Positions 1 to 9,841 of a stretch of 64,000 nt of DNA are shown here, piece after piece. This stretch comes from Beggiatoa leptomitoformis (GTDB lineage Bacteria > Pseudomonadota > Gammaproteobacteria > Beggiatoales > Beggiatoaceae): the NCBI RefSeq assembly GCF_001305575.3, contig NZ_CP012373.2, positions 1,984,001 through 2,048,000 on the forward strand. The letters are read 5' to 3'. The translations under genes and the position numbers were made by a program. The notes under the pieces are model-generated. The model made no database searches and was not told where the DNA came from. It saw nothing but the letters and a program-made list of their open reading frames with translations. The stretch's first letter is position 1, and every line of letters begins with the position of its first letter.

Positions 1-455
1 AAGAAAATTTTCAAATTGGTACGATTTATATTAAAGATGTCTCTTTTGAAACCACCAGCTCTCCCGACGTGTGGAATGCACAAGGGAAATTAGCCCCAGA
101 AACAGAAATTAGCAGTAGTATTAATGTTCTACGTCAAGATGTCTATGAAGTCATCCTGAAAATTAATGTAACAGTTAAAGTAGAAGACAGCACTGCATTT
201 ATTATTGAAATTCAACAAGCTGGTGTTTTTGTGGTTCAAGGCTTTATTCCTGAACGCTTAAATTACATGTTGCACAGCTATTGCCTAAATATCCTCTTTC
301 CTTACGCCCGTGCGAATGTTGCCGACCTCGTCATGCGTGGCGGATTCCCTCCTTTAACACTTGGCATCATGAATTTCGACGCGATGTATGCGCAACGGAT
401 GCAACAACTCCGTGACGAAGCTGCTGCTAAAAGCACAACAACAGCAACTGCCTAA
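1..455 (+). CDS. secB: protein-export chaperone SecB (5' end cut by window edge)
   Basis: SecB is the cytosolic tetrameric chaperone that holds preproteins unfolded and delivers them to SecA. The open frame runs from base 3, so 150 codons are visible against about 155 in E. coli; only the first few residues are missing. The SecB signatures FQIGTIYIKDVSFE, DVYEVILKINVTV and NILFPYARANVADLV are readable in order. An internal ATG does not occur before the conserved start region, so a start at base 69 (a GTG) would remove the first conserved strand and is not the true one. gpsA follows 28 bp downstream, as in E. coli (secB-gpsA). Confidence 0.95.
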   Translation, partial: ENFQIGTIYIKDVSFETTSSPDVWNAQGKLAPETEISSSINVLRQDVYEVILKINVTVKVEDSTAFIIEIQQAGVFVVQGFIPERLNYMLHSYCLNILFPYARANVADLVMRGGFPPLTLGIMNFDAMYAQRMQQLRDEAAAKSTTTATA

Positions 456-483
456 TTTCCTATCACTTGATAAAACACGTTGC

Positions 484-1488
484 ATGTTATTGCCGTCCGC
501 CTTATTAGTTTTCGGGGCAGGGTCATGGGGAACTGCATTAGCCCTTGTACTTGCCCGCCAACACTATCCCGTTTATTTATGGGGCAAAAACCCTGACCAT
601 GTTCGCACAATGCAGGAACAACGCTGTAATGCGCGGTTTCTGCCAAATGCGGCTTTTCCTGATAACCTGCAAGCTGTGACAGATTTCGCTACGCTTATGC
701 CTGCGGTGCAAGATATTATTATCGTTGTTCCCAGTCATGGTTTTCGGGAAACCTTACAAAAAATTAAACCCTATGTCACATCTCAACACCGCCTATGCTG
801 GGCGACAAAAGGGCTAGAATATCAAACAGGGCTACTATTACATGAAGTTGCCCGTGCAGAATTAGGCGAAAATATTCCGTTAGCGGTATTGTCAGGTCCT
901 TCATTTGCGAGTGAAGTCGCCGCAGCGTTACCAACGGCTGTTACCATTGCGACAAATGATACGGCTTATGCACGTCATCTTGCCCAATTGTTTCATCACT
1001 CCTCGTTTCGTGCTTATACCAGCAACGATATGGTTGGCGTGCAAATTGGCGGCGCGGTGAAAAACGTAATTGCCATTGCGACAGGTATTGCTGACGGACT
1101 AAAAATGGGTGCAAATACCCGAGCGGCTCTAATAACACGGGGACTTAGTGAAATCGTGCGCTTAGGAACAGCACTGGGTGGACAGCGTGAAACCTTTATG
1201 GGATTAGCGGGATTAGGCGATTTAGTTTTAACCTGTACAGATAACCAATCGCGTAATCGACGTTTTGGCTACTATCTTGCGCAGGGAACAGACATTACCA
1301 GCGCACAAGCGCAAGTTGGACAAGTGGTTGAGGGCGTACACGCCGCGACTATCACTCACCAACTAGCACAAAAACACGCGGTAGAAATGCCGATTGTAGA
1401 ACATGTCAACCACGTTTTAACAGGACAATGCACGCTATTAGAAGCTGCACAAGCCCTGTTAGCCCGCGAACCGAAGCCAGAAATGTGA
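484..1488 (+). CDS. gpsA: glycerol-3-phosphate dehydrogenase [NAD(P)+]
   Basis: Makes sn-glycerol-3-phosphate from dihydroxyacetone phosphate for phospholipid synthesis; cytosolic. The protein of 334 residues opens with the dinucleotide-binding motif VFGAGSWGTALA (glycines at about 11, 13 and 16) and carries the family signatures LSGPSFASEVA, GAVKNVIAIATGIADGL and FMGLAGLGDLVLTC. The open frame extends upstream into secB, but the ATG at 484 puts the Rossmann strand at the usual distance from the N-terminus. It is followed six bases later by the HugZ-like gene, suggesting a common transcript. Confidence 0.95.
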   Translation: MLLPSALLVFGAGSWGTALALVLARQHYPVYLWGKNPDHVRTMQEQRCNARFLPNAAFPDNLQAVTDFATLMPAVQDIIIVVPSHGFRETLQKIKPYVTSQHRLCWATKGLEYQTGLLLHEVARAELGENIPLAVLSGPSFASEVAAALPTAVTIATNDTAYARHLAQLFHHSSFRAYTSNDMVGVQIGGAVKNVIAIATGIADGLKMGANTRAALITRGLSEIVRLGTALGGQRETFMGLAGLGDLVLTCTDNQSRNRRFGYYLAQGTDITSAQAQVGQVVEGVHAATITHQLAQKHAVEMPIVEHVNHVLTGQCTLLEAAQALLAREPKPEM

Positions 1489-1493
1489 TAATA

Positions 1494-2198
1494 ATGAGCG
1501 ATAAATCAATTGAAGCCCGCGCTTTACTATTGGAAAATAAACACGGCGTACTCTCCACCTTATTAGCAGACGACCCACAATATCCATTCGGTTCAATCGT
1601 CCCTTACTGTTTGGACAGACTAGGCAACCCGCTGATTCTCATTAGCCGATTAGCCCAACATAGTAAAAATATTTTGGCACACCCTAAGGTTTCGCTCACC
1701 ATTAACCAAGCAACCACAGGTAATGTGCTAATGGCACCGCGTTTAACCTGTTTAGCGGATGTCGGTTCGCTGGCAACGGATGATGAAGACAGTAAAACAC
1801 GTTACTATCGTTATTATCCTGAAGGTGAAGCGTATCACCAACAACTGGATTTTCATTTTTATCGCCTCATTATTAAAAAAGCCCTTTATATTGGCGGATT
1901 TGGACGAATAGAATGGTTAGCCAGTGATGAATTGGTCAAACCCAATCCATTAAGTGCAGAAGAAGAACAGCAAGTGCTGACACACTTTAATACAGAACAT
2001 CAAGCCGCGTTGCGTCACTATTACCAAACGTCGCAACACGTAGTGATTGATGTACGGCAAACACTCACAATGGTTGGTGTGGACAGTGATGGCTTTGATG
2101 TGCGGGCAGTAGAACGATTGCATCGTTTTGCTTTCAACCAAACGATTAAAGATATAACCGAGGTTAGACAAGCCCTCGTGGCAATGGCGCAGGTGTAG
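1494..2198 (+). CDS. HugZ-like FMN-binding split-barrel protein (heme utilisation family)
   Basis: A 234-residue protein with an N-terminal pyridoxamine-oxidase-like split barrel ([20 protein letters not shown], then [14 protein letters not shown]) and the C-terminal DUF2470-type domain ([14 protein letters not shown] ... [12 protein letters not shown]). This architecture is that of HugZ/HutZ heme-degrading or heme-storage proteins. I chose the ATG at 1494, six bases after the gpsA stop, because the longer frame would overlap gpsA and add residues unlike the family. Family assignment is firm; a heme substrate here is inferred. Confidence 0.85.
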   Translation: MSDKSIEARALLLENKHGVLSTLLADDPQYPFGSIVPYCLDRLGNPLILISRLAQHSKNILAHPKVSLTINQATTGNVLMAPRLTCLADVGSLATDDEDSKTRYYRYYPEGEAYHQQLDFHFYRLIIKKALYIGGFGRIEWLASDELVKPNPLSAEEEQQVLTHFNTEHQAALRHYYQTSQHVVIDVRQTLTMVGVDSDGFDVRAVERLHRFAFNQTIKDITEVRQALVAMAQV

Positions 2199-2206
2199 AA
2201 AAATCA

Positions 2207-3166
2207 ATGAATCTGAATTTTTTAGAGTTTGAACAACCCATCGCAGAACTTGAAGCAAAAATTGATGAATTACGCTATGTTGGTAAAGATAATGAAATCA
2301 ACATCAGTGATGAAATAGAACGGCTCAAAAATAAAAGTGAAGAACTAACCCGTTCTATTTTCAGCGCGCTCAGCGCGTGGCAAATCGCCCAACTGGCGCG
2401 CCATCCGCAACGCCCCTACCTATTAGACTATATCGAACATGTCTTTACTGAATTTAAAGAATTACATGGTGATAGAGCGTTTGCCGACGACGAAGCGATT
2501 ATCGGTGGATTAGCCCGCTTAGCGGGTCGTTCCGTAATGGTTATTGGACACCAAAAAGGGCGCAGCACACGGGAAAAAATTCAACGCAATTTTGGAATGC
2601 CCCGCCCAGAAGGCTACCGTAAAGCCTTACGACTAATGCGCATGGCAGAACGATTTCGCTTACCCATTTTAACCTTCATCGACACCCCCGGTGCTTATCC
2701 CGGTGTGGACGCAGAAGAACGTGGACAAAGCGAAGCTATTGCCCGTAACCTCTACGAAATGATAGGGCTAACAGTACCTATTATCTGCACAGTGGTTGGC
2801 GAAGGCGGGTCGGGCGGTGCGCTAGCCATTGGGGTTGGCGATAGAGTTGCCATGTTGGAATACAGCACATACTCCGTGATTTCACCCGAAGGTTGCGCAT
2901 CTATTTTATGGAAAAGCGCGGATAAAGCCCCAGAAGCGGCAGAAGCAATGAATTTAACCTCTAAACGCTTAAAAGAATTGGGGCTAATTGACATCATTAT
3001 CCCTGAACCATTAGGTGGGGCGCATCGAGACGTACCGCAAATGATGGAAAATATGAGTCAAATTTTACAAAGCACACTGAAAGTCTTAGACGAACTAACC
3101 ATAGAAGACCTATTAGAGTCTCGCTATCAACGGTTTATGCAATTTGGTGTGTTTGAAGAAGCATAA
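2207..3166 (+). CDS. accA: acetyl-CoA carboxylase carboxyltransferase subunit alpha
   Basis: AccA pairs with AccD to transfer the carboxyl group from biotin to acetyl-CoA, the first step of fatty acid synthesis. The product has 319 residues, the usual gammaproteobacterial length. It starts with the typical helical leader [20 protein letters not shown], continues with [19 protein letters not shown], and has the glycine-rich [17 protein letters not shown] and the segment [15 protein letters not shown], all characteristic of the crotonase-fold alpha subunit. It begins nine bases after the HugZ-like gene; the ribosome-binding site is weak. Confidence 0.96.
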   Translation: MNLNFLEFEQPIAELEAKIDELRYVGKDNEINISDEIERLKNKSEELTRSIFSALSAWQIAQLARHPQRPYLLDYIEHVFTEFKELHGDRAFADDEAIIGGLARLAGRSVMVIGHQKGRSTREKIQRNFGMPRPEGYRKALRLMRMAERFRLPILTFIDTPGAYPGVDAEERGQSEAIARNLYEMIGLTVPIICTVVGEGGSGGALAIGVGDRVAMLEYSTYSVISPEGCASILWKSADKAPEAAEAMNLTSKRLKELGLIDIIIPEPLGGAHRDVPQMMENMSQILQSTLKVLDELTIEDLLESRYQRFMQFGVFEEA

Positions 3167-3202
3167 ATTAGGATTCACCCACGCACTCCCCGAGCCAGTG
3201 GC

Positions 3203-4195
3203 ATGACTGACCATGACCAAAGTTATAAACTATTCTTTTCACACCCAGAAATGGTCAAAGACTTATTACAAGGCTTTGTTCATGAAGATTGGGTGCAAGA
3301 ACTAGATTTTTCCACATTAGAAAAAGTCAGTGGTCAGTTTACCAGTGAAGACTTACGCAGTCGGGACAACGATATTATCTGGCGAATTCGTTGGCAAAAT
3401 AAATGGTTGTACGTGTATATTCTGATGGAATTTCAATCTAGTATAGATAACTACATGGCAATACGCCTAATGGTTTACATCGGCTTACTCTATCAAGACC
3501 TGATAAAAAGTGGCATAACCACTGACAAATTGCCGCCTGTTTTGCCCATTGTTTTGTACAACGGTAGTCGACGGTGGACAGCCCCTCTAAATGTACAAGA
3601 TTTGATAGAACCTTCCCCCTTACAAAACTACCAACCCCAACTACACTATTTACTAATAGACGAAGGCAGTTACACCACAGCAGAATTATCCTCTTTACAC
3701 AACCTAGTTGCTGCGTTATTCCGCATAGAAAAAGGGCAAACGGAAGCAGAAATTATTGCTGTATTAAACGCACTGATTGAGTGGCTCAAAGCCCCCGAAC
3801 AACTCAGCATCAGAAATACCTTTGTGATATGGCTAAAACGGGTTTACATACCTAAACATTTACCCGATAGTCAGTTATCGAACTTAGTAGAACTACAGGA
3901 GATAAAAGTTATGTTAGCCGAACGTGTAGAGGCTTGGTATGCAGAAGGCATTCAAAAAGGACGAGAAGAAGGCAAATTAGAAGGAATACTTGAAGGCAAA
4001 TTAGAGGGTAAAATAGAAGGAAAACAAGATGCTGTTCTCAATTGTTTAAGCCTCCGTTTTGGTAAACCCGCTTTAGAAATTCAACAGATTATCTACAATG
4101 CACAAGATACCGCAACTTTAGATGAACTGATGAAACATGCCCTATTTGCAGATTCTTTGGCTACTTTTCAACAATTAGCTCAGATTAAACATTGA
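3203..4195 (+). CDS. Rpn/YhgA-family PD-(D/E)XK nuclease-like protein
   Basis: A 330-residue protein of the Rpn (recombination-promoting nuclease) / putative transposase_31 family. The N-terminal nuclease-like domain begins YKLFFSHPEMVKDLLQGFV and contains the candidate active-site run RDNDIIWRIRW ... YVYILMEFQSS (D, then E-x-Q), followed by VLPIVLYNGSRRW. The C-terminal part has charged G-K-x-E-G repeats (about residues 250-272) and a DUF4351-type helical end (VLNCLSLRFGK). Such genes occur in many copies in filamentous and bloom-forming bacteria. It sits between accA and an acyltransferase with no operon logic, so it is probably a mobile or lineage-specific insertion. Confidence 0.85.
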   Translation: MTDHDQSYKLFFSHPEMVKDLLQGFVHEDWVQELDFSTLEKVSGQFTSEDLRSRDNDIIWRIRWQNKWLYVYILMEFQSSIDNYMAIRLMVYIGLLYQDLIKSGITTDKLPPVLPIVLYNGSRRWTAPLNVQDLIEPSPLQNYQPQLHYLLIDEGSYTTAELSSLHNLVAALFRIEKGQTEAEIIAVLNALIEWLKAPEQLSIRNTFVIWLKRVYIPKHLPDSQLSNLVELQEIKVMLAERVEAWYAEGIQKGREEGKLEGILEGKLEGKIEGKQDAVLNCLSLRFGKPALEIQQIIYNAQDTATLDELMKHALFADSLATFQQLAQIKH

Positions 4196-4260
4196 TAAAC
4201 TAGAATAAAATTACACAAGACATTGTTTCTTAAAAATCTATGACTCACTCTATCCTCTAA

Positions 4261-5187
4261 ATGTTCGCCCAATTTTTCCATCATTCCCCCTTATCTCCCC
4301 TATACTGGCACTGGTGGCTCATCATTGCCATCCTCTGGTTTATCACGCGCTTACCGCTACCATGGCAACTGATTATCGGGCGACAAATTGGCTATTGTCT
4401 CTATTTGCTTGCATCGCGTCGTCGTCATATTGCAACTATCAACATCAACCTATGTTTCCCTGAACGCAGTGATAGCGAACGTCTTACACTCGTTAAAGAA
4501 AGTTTTTTTGTACTGGGCGAAGGCTTGCTAGAACTCCTCTCCGCATGGTGGATGCCCACCAATCGCCTCAAAGTACAATGGCATGTTATTGGCGAAGAAC
4601 ACGTCATAAAAGCCCTTGAACGCAACAAAGGCATAATTTTATTAAGCGCGCACTTTACCGCCCTAGAAATGGGGGGGCGTTATGTCACCACACGCTTTCC
4701 TAAACAAATACATGCTATTTACCGACACCACCGAAATCCTGTTTTAGAATACGTCACTCATTACAGCCGCGAAAAACACGCTGAAAAAGCCATTCGTCGT
4801 GATGCCGTGCGCGAAATGCTTCGTAGTTTAAAAGCAAATAAAATTCTTTGGTTAGCCACAGACCAAAACTTTGGACATAAAAACAGCGTATTTGCCAATT
4901 TCTTCGGCATTCCCACTGCTACCAATACGGTTGTTAGCCGTTTGGCAGGATTTAGCGATTCTGTCATCATCCCTTTTTTTACCCAACGACTCCCCAACCA
5001 ACAAGGCTACAAAATTATTTACTTACCCCCCCTAGATAATTTTCCCAGCGGAGACTATTTAACCGATACCAATCGCTTAAATAAAATCATTGAAAACCAA
5101 ATACGTGAAGTGCCAGAACAATATTTATGGACACACCGACGCTTTAAAGACCGCCCAGCGGGAGAAAAATCATTTTATGACGCATAA
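4261..5187 (+). CDS. LpxL/HtrB-like lipid A biosynthesis acyltransferase
   Basis: Inner-membrane acyltransferase of the LpxL/LpxM/LpxP family that adds a secondary acyl chain to lipid A. The 308-residue protein has an N-terminal membrane segment (HWWLIIAILWFITRLPLPWQ), the catalytic H-x4-E box as HFTALE, and the family segments RQIGYCLYLLA, IYRHHRNPVLEY and the C-terminal QYLWTHRRFKDRP. Which acyl chain or position it uses cannot be read from the sequence. It is followed 72 bp later by the RNase II gene. Confidence 0.88.
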   Translation: MFAQFFHHSPLSPLYWHWWLIIAILWFITRLPLPWQLIIGRQIGYCLYLLASRRRHIATININLCFPERSDSERLTLVKESFFVLGEGLLELLSAWWMPTNRLKVQWHVIGEEHVIKALERNKGIILLSAHFTALEMGGRYVTTRFPKQIHAIYRHHRNPVLEYVTHYSREKHAEKAIRRDAVREMLRSLKANKILWLATDQNFGHKNSVFANFFGIPTATNTVVSRLAGFSDSVIIPFFTQRLPNQQGYKIIYLPPLDNFPSGDYLTDTNRLNKIIENQIREVPEQYLWTHRRFKDRPAGEKSFYDA

Positions 5188-5259
5188 CACACTATTTGCA
5201 GAAAAACACAACCTGCGTATGATCACCCCATTCACCTCCAACCGTAGATAGGAATTGTC

Positions 5260-7236
5260 GTGACTGATTTTGATGGGCAAGTGTGGGCAGCACAAGATGA
5301 TGACAACGTACAATTTATTTGCATCAGCAAACGGGTTAAAAACAAAATCCAAGCTGTGAACGAAAAAGGACGCGATACGCGCGTCTCTGAAGAAAAATTA
5401 CTCTGGCAATATCACAGTGATGTCCGCGACCTGAATGAATGGCAAAATCTCGCCTTCAATCTCCAAACCATTATTGATAGCCTCCGCAGTCAAATCGACA
5501 TCGCACTACTCTGGGAAACTGCGCTCGACATGCAGTTGACGGATATCAATGACATCGCAGAACTTTATTTTGGGGGAGATGTTACCGCTGAACACTTTGT
5601 TGCTATTTGGCGCGTATTAGCTGATGACCGTTTATACTTCAAACGACGTGGCAAAGTCTGGGAAGCCCGCACCACCGAACAAATCACCGAATTAAAACTA
5701 CAACGTGAACGCGAACAAGCCCGAGCTAAAGCCCAATTACTCGCCAACGAATGGCTAAAAAATGCGGCTTATCAAGACAGTGCAACCGTCACACCTGAAA
5801 TATTACCCTTCATAGAACGCCTAGAATGCTGGTTACGTGGCGATACCGACAAAGACATAAGCGAACTTATTGAACGTATTGCAGAATCTGCCCGTTTAAA
5901 TTCCCGCGAATTGGCTTTTGAAGTGCTACAAAAAAGCGGACGCTTACCCGCCAATGCTGACCGTGATGTCATCGTTGCAGGCTTAAAACCCGAATTTTCG
6001 ACAACAGTCAACGAAGCCGCTCAAGCTATCACACATTGGAATCCCCCAGCAGAACAAAAAATTACCGACGTTTTTTTCAGCATTGATGACGAAGAAACGC
6101 GCGAAGTTGACGACGCATTAACCATTGAAACAGATGGCGACAACTGGAAAATCACCATTGCAATTGCTGACCCCTCTGTCGTTATCCATCGCGGAGATGT
6201 CTTAGACCGCGAAGCCATGCGCCGTGGCACAACGGTTTATTTACCCACTCAAACCGTTCTAATGCTCCCCGAAAGCGTTTCTTGCAACATCGCAAGCCTT
6301 GCACCACAACAAGTCCGCTCCGCTATCCTACTGCGTGCATGGCTAGACAAAGATGCAAATCTAATAAACAGCAGTATTAGTCGAGAACCGATTATCGTCC
6401 GCCGTCGCCTCCACTACAGCGACGCAGACAAAATGCTTGCCAGTACAGAAACCGACAACGACACCCTTGCTTTACAACAACTCTTAAACATCGCCAAACA
6501 ACGTCAAGCCCAACGCTTAGCGGAAGGTGCGTTTAATTTACAACGTCCTGAATTAAAAATTAAAGTTTCCAACGGGCAAGTTTCTGTAGAAATTTTAGAT
6601 AAAGACTCACCCAGTCGCCTGCTTGTTGCAGAAATGATGATTCTAGCAAACCATATTGCTGCAAAATACGCACAACATCATCAAGTGCCGATTATCTACC
6701 GTACACAAGAATCTCCATTAGAACCCATTACGCCCGAATTATTAGCAGAACCATTAGGTTTTTATCGCGTACGTAAATTATTACGTCCTTCAAGTTTATC
6801 GCTACAACCCGCAGGACACAGCGGACTAGGCTTATCAGCCTACACACAATTAACATCGCCACTCCGTCGTTTTGCCGATTTAGTTATGCAACGCCAACTC
6901 GTCGCCCACATCGTTGGTGAGCCGTTACCGTATGACCAAGATGAATTATTCAAAGTTTTAGAAACCGCCGAACGCACTTCGCGCGAATCTCGCTCGGTAG
7001 AAAATGACGCGAAAAAACGCTTTTTTATGCAGTATTTGCAAGAATCATGGAGTGAACAACCCTTTCAAGCAATGTTATTGGATACGGTAAAAGGGGGTTA
7101 TAAAGTTGAGATGCGCCCATGGGGCATTGATGGCTTTTTAGGCGGAAATGACCGTTTAGAATTGGGTCAGGTGGTTACTGTGATGGTGGATAAAATACGG
7201 GTTCGGGATGGGTATGCAAGGTTGAAGGTGGTATAA
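5260..7236 (+). CDS. RNase II-family (RNB) exoribonuclease
   Basis: A 3'-5' exoribonuclease of the RNB superfamily, 658 residues. The catalytic RNB domain is recognisable from FFSIDDEETREVDDALTIE (the acidic cluster binding magnesium), IADPSVVIHRGDVLDREAMR, RRGTTVYLP-type text and YTQLTSPLRRFADLVMQRQL. The C-terminal S1-like part is short. The start is a GTG at 5260 with AGGAATT seven bases or so upstream; no ATG gives a better N-terminus. Length is closer to RNase II than to RNase R, and the lysine-rich tail of RNase R is absent, but I leave the symbol open. Confidence 0.85.
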   Translation: MTDFDGQVWAAQDDDNVQFICISKRVKNKIQAVNEKGRDTRVSEEKLLWQYHSDVRDLNEWQNLAFNLQTIIDSLRSQIDIALLWETALDMQLTDINDIAELYFGGDVTAEHFVAIWRVLADDRLYFKRRGKVWEARTTEQITELKLQREREQARAKAQLLANEWLKNAAYQDSATVTPEILPFIERLECWLRGDTDKDISELIERIAESARLNSRELAFEVLQKSGRLPANADRDVIVAGLKPEFSTTVNEAAQAITHWNPPAEQKITDVFFSIDDEETREVDDALTIETDGDNWKITIAIADPSVVIHRGDVLDREAMRRGTTVYLPTQTVLMLPESVSCNIASLAPQQVRSAILLRAWLDKDANLINSSISREPIIVRRRLHYSDADKMLASTETDNDTLALQQLLNIAKQRQAQRLAEGAFNLQRPELKIKVSNGQVSVEILDKDSPSRLLVAEMMILANHIAAKYAQHHQVPIIYRTQESPLEPITPELLAEPLGFYRVRKLLRPSSLSLQPAGHSGLGLSAYTQLTSPLRRFADLVMQRQLVAHIVGEPLPYDQDELFKVLETAERTSRESRSVENDAKKRFFMQYLQESWSEQPFQAMLLDTVKGGYKVEMRPWGIDGFLGGNDRLELGQVVTVMVDKIRVRDGYARLKVV

Positions 7237-7242
7237 AAGTTA

Positions 7243-7274
7243 AGGCAGTGTAGGATATATTGTACACTGCTTTT
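7243..7274. terminator. terminator hairpin between RNase II gene and reverse transcriptase gene
   Basis: GCAGTGTA (7245-7252) pairs with TACACTGC (7263-7270), followed by TTTT on the + strand and preceded by A-rich DNA, so it can stop transcripts from both converging genes. It touches the stop codon of the reverse transcriptase gene. Confidence 0.7.
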
Positions 7275-8850
7275 AATTCCTAAATTCTGGTTTTAAAAAA
7301 GAAATATCGTTTTCCTTTAGCGTTTTCCATTCAGCTTCATTTTCTAAATCAGAAGGGAGTAAATTTTCGTATAAATCAGAAAGGGATAAAGCTTCGTAGA
7401 TAAATAGCCAAAACTCATCAATATTAATCTTCTTCTTATTCTGATTATTCTGATTCGTAGTCACAACAATAAAGCTTTTCGCCAAATCTTTATATTCCAT
7501 AGCCTTACCAACACTAAACTTTTTGTCATATAAATAGGCAAGAAGCATGAATATGCAATCGTTGCTCTCTTCAGCAAAGTTATATAACTTTTGCTCTGCA
7601 TTTAATTTAAAGTTATTTTTTATTGCAAAATAAATAGCATAACTTACTGCTTCATATTGTCTATTTGCAGAAGCAATTTTAAATAAATTATCGGCAATTG
7701 ATTTAATATCCTTCTGTTCTATCTCATGAGCTAAAAAAATATCTTTTTCCAAAATGCGTACTAAATAAGGATAAAGTAGTACCAAGTGATGAATTCTTTT
7801 TACATAGAATTCTTTAGCATTTATTGTCATTTTTTTATTTGCTAAAGTTTTAGTAACATAGTTAATAACGGCTAAATTATCACCACTACATTGCATCAAT
7901 TCTATTGCAATATCTAAATATATTCTGACTTCTTTGAAGTTTAACTTATCTGGTAAAATCAAGCTATTAAGTCTTGTTATCCAATGCTCATTAGATGCTA
8001 AAGGCAATGGTAAAATCTCTGTTTTTTTATAATTAAGCGATAAGCTAAATTCTTTTAGTGTAGCGGCAAGAGATAATAAAAACTTTTCTGCCTCCTCGTA
8101 TGATTGTGCATAAAAAGCATAGTCATCAATATTTCTAATATAATAAAAGCCATCGCTAGTCATAATATTATCTATTGAAGTTAAAATGATTTCAGAAAGA
8201 ATATTTGACGCATCAGGACCTATTAAAATTCCATGGGTTTCTGCATCTTTCAAATTTCTAGCAAATTTATCTATTTTATTATAATAAAGATTATTACTGT
8301 TTTTATTTTGTTTAGCTATATCTTTACCAACAAGTGCCCAAGGAATGGAATGTGTATAAAAACTTGGAAAGCAGTTAGAAATATCAGCTTTCACAAGATA
8401 TTTCTTACCTATTGATAAATCAAATTCAGGAGAGCTATCTACCTGAAAATTTTTATAACTCATTTTAAATAATCTATCTTCATTTTTTAGTTTTCTAATA
8501 TGTATCCTGCTTATTTTAAAAGGGTTATTTTCCGTTTTCTCTTTGAAGCGTTCCTTAATCTCTTCCCAAGATTGAGATAAGACATTGCATAAATTCCAGT
8601 ATGCCATTGGATGAGGAATTGCAAGAACTCTGGGAATACTAATATTTCTCATACTTTCGTATTGGATAAATTTTCTTTCTTTTATTGTCTCAAAAAAAGC
8701 CTCATTGTTTAAATTTTGGCAAAAATCATAAAAAGGTTTTGAGGTAAGAATAGGCGGAATGCTTTCATGAAATAAACCATATCCTACTAAACCCTCTAAC
8801 AATTCCTCTTTAGTAATTTCATCCATCAACTCATAATAACTCTTGTTCAT
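7273..8850 (-). CDS. reverse transcriptase of the Abi/UG (defence-associated) type
   Basis: A 525-residue RNA-directed DNA polymerase-like protein. Visible motifs: LAIPHPMAYWNLCNVLSQSW in the N-terminal finger region; motif A as YLVKADISNCFPSFYTHSIP with the catalytic Asp; motif B as GILIGPDASNILSEI; the catalytic box as IRNIDDYAFY, that is NIDD where most relatives have YxDD; then LNYKKTEILPLPLA. The last 230 or so residues are helix-rich with no recognisable endonuclease or maturase domain, as in the Abi and 'unknown group' enzymes, several of which (AbiA, AbiK, DRT systems) block phage. The gene is markedly AT-rich beside its neighbours, stands alone, and faces away from a small membrane gene. 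The subgroup cannot be decided by eye; a defence role is inferred. Confidence 0.82.
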   Translation of the reverse strand: MNKSYYELMDEITKEELLEGLVGYGLFHESIPPILTSKPFYDFCQNLNNEAFFETIKERKFIQYESMRNISIPRVLAIPHPMAYWNLCNVLSQSWEEIKERFKEKTENNPFKISRIHIRKLKNEDRLFKMSYKNFQVDSSPEFDLSIGKKYLVKADISNCFPSFYTHSIPWALVGKDIAKQNKNSNNLYYNKIDKFARNLKDAETHGILIGPDASNILSEIILTSIDNIMTSDGFYYIRNIDDYAFYAQSYEEAEKFLLSLAATLKEFSLSLNYKKTEILPLPLASNEHWITRLNSLILPDKLNFKEVRIYLDIAIELMQCSGDNLAVINYVTKTLANKKMTINAKEFYVKRIHHLVLLYPYLVRILEKDIFLAHEIEQKDIKSIADNLFKIASANRQYEAVSYAIYFAIKNNFKLNAEQKLYNFAEESNDCIFMLLAYLYDKKFSVGKAMEYKDLAKSFIVVTTNQNNQNKKKINIDEFWLFIYEALSLSDLYENLLPSDLENEAEWKTLKENDISFLKPEFRN

Positions 8851-8972
8851 TGTATTGATTTCCGTAAAATAACCTGCTTAAATCCAAACTCCGCTTATTA
8901 AATTTAGAATACGAATATTCATTTTTTTACAGAATATAATTTTTAGATACTTCTACAGCAAGAAGGTGAAAC

Positions 8973-9296
8973 ATGCAAGCATTTGGGATTTCCGCATTTG
9001 TTCTGTCCATTATAGGCATTTTCGTTCCCGTCATTGGTTATTTTATGGCAGGGTTATCGGGTTTATTAGCGTTTTTTTCTGCTGGAAAAGGAACAACGCT
9101 TGGTTTGTCTGCGGTAATTATCAACATAGTAAATATCTTGTTCTTATCACCGAGTCTAATTTTGGCTGCATCTGATAAACACGCCATAAATCCGACGCAC
9201 CAGACTCAAGCGAAAATAATCTTTGCAACTTTATTGTTAATACAAATTATTGCGTTGATGATTTTTGCAATAAAACAATTATTTTTCAAAAAATAA
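8973..9296 (+). CDS. small hydrophobic membrane protein of unknown function
   Basis: 107 residues with three to four membrane segments: FGISAFVLSIIGIFVPVIGY, a second glycine-rich one ending in FFSAGKG, LSAVIINIVNILFLSPSLIL, and IIFATLLLIQIIALMIFAI near the C-terminus. AGAAGGTG lies just upstream of the ATG and fixes the start. A near-consensus -10 (TATAAT, 8935-8940) lies upstream but without a good -35. It is divergent from the reverse transcriptase gene, with only 122 bp between starts. I do not recognise a functional family. Confidence 0.6.
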   Translation: MQAFGISAFVLSIIGIFVPVIGYFMAGLSGLLAFFSAGKGTTLGLSAVIINIVNILFLSPSLILAASDKHAINPTHQTQAKIIFATLLLIQIIALMIFAIKQLFFKK

Positions 9297-9508
9297 CGGA
9301 TTAAATAGCCCGCATAAGGCGGGTATATTTGATGTGCGTTTTCACGCCATAATACACTAATTTTTATAAATTATTTTTAACAGTATGCTATACGCTAACA
9401 TAATCTATATTTACCTTTCTCCCACTTTAATACTCATTTATCTCCAATAAAACGCTAAACAGCTTCATGAGCATTAGAGCCTGTCATCAAATAAGAAGGG
9501 TTAAAGGT

Positions 9509-9841
9509 TCAAGCTAAAAGAATCAAGGTAGAAGCCAAATAAACCCCACTTAAGAAATTCCTAGCGCGTTTATCATATCGTGTAGCTATTGCACGATATT
9601 GCTTTAATTTACCAAAGAAATGCTCGATTAAATAACGTGCCTTATAAAGAGCTTTATCATAATCAGGTGGATTTAAACGATTTTTCCTGAACGGAATCAC
9701 AGGTTCTATGCCTTGCTGTTTTAAAACATCTCTAACCCGTTCATCTGCATCATAAGCCTTATCAGCCAATAAAGCGTTTGCCTTTATCTGAGGAATAAGA
9801 GCATCAGCCCCTTCAAGGTCGCTTGCCTGTCCCGCAGTCAA
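9509..9841 (-). CDS. IS5-family transposase, C-terminal frame (copy 1)
   Basis: C-terminal half of the DDE transposase: second Asp in LLADKAYDADERVRDVL and the catalytic Glu in YLIEHFFGKLKQYR, followed by ATRYDKRARNFLSGVYLAST. It has no own ribosome-binding site and lies in the -1 frame relative to the first half, overlapping it at a T9 run, so it is most likely made only as a frameshift fusion. The same arrangement in the second copy argues for programmed frameshifting, not decay. Confidence 0.88.
   Translation of the reverse strand: MTAGQASDLEGADALIPQIKANALLADKAYDADERVRDVLKQQGIEPVIPFRKNRLNPPDYDKALYKARYLIEHFFGKLKQYRAIATRYDKRARNFLSGVYLASTLILLA

Noticed and set aside
7236-8972. Retron (msr-msd) next to the reverse transcriptase
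   Set aside because: The flanks are too short (36 bp to the RNase gene, 122 bp to the divergent gene) and show no pair of inverted repeats framing a structured RNA.
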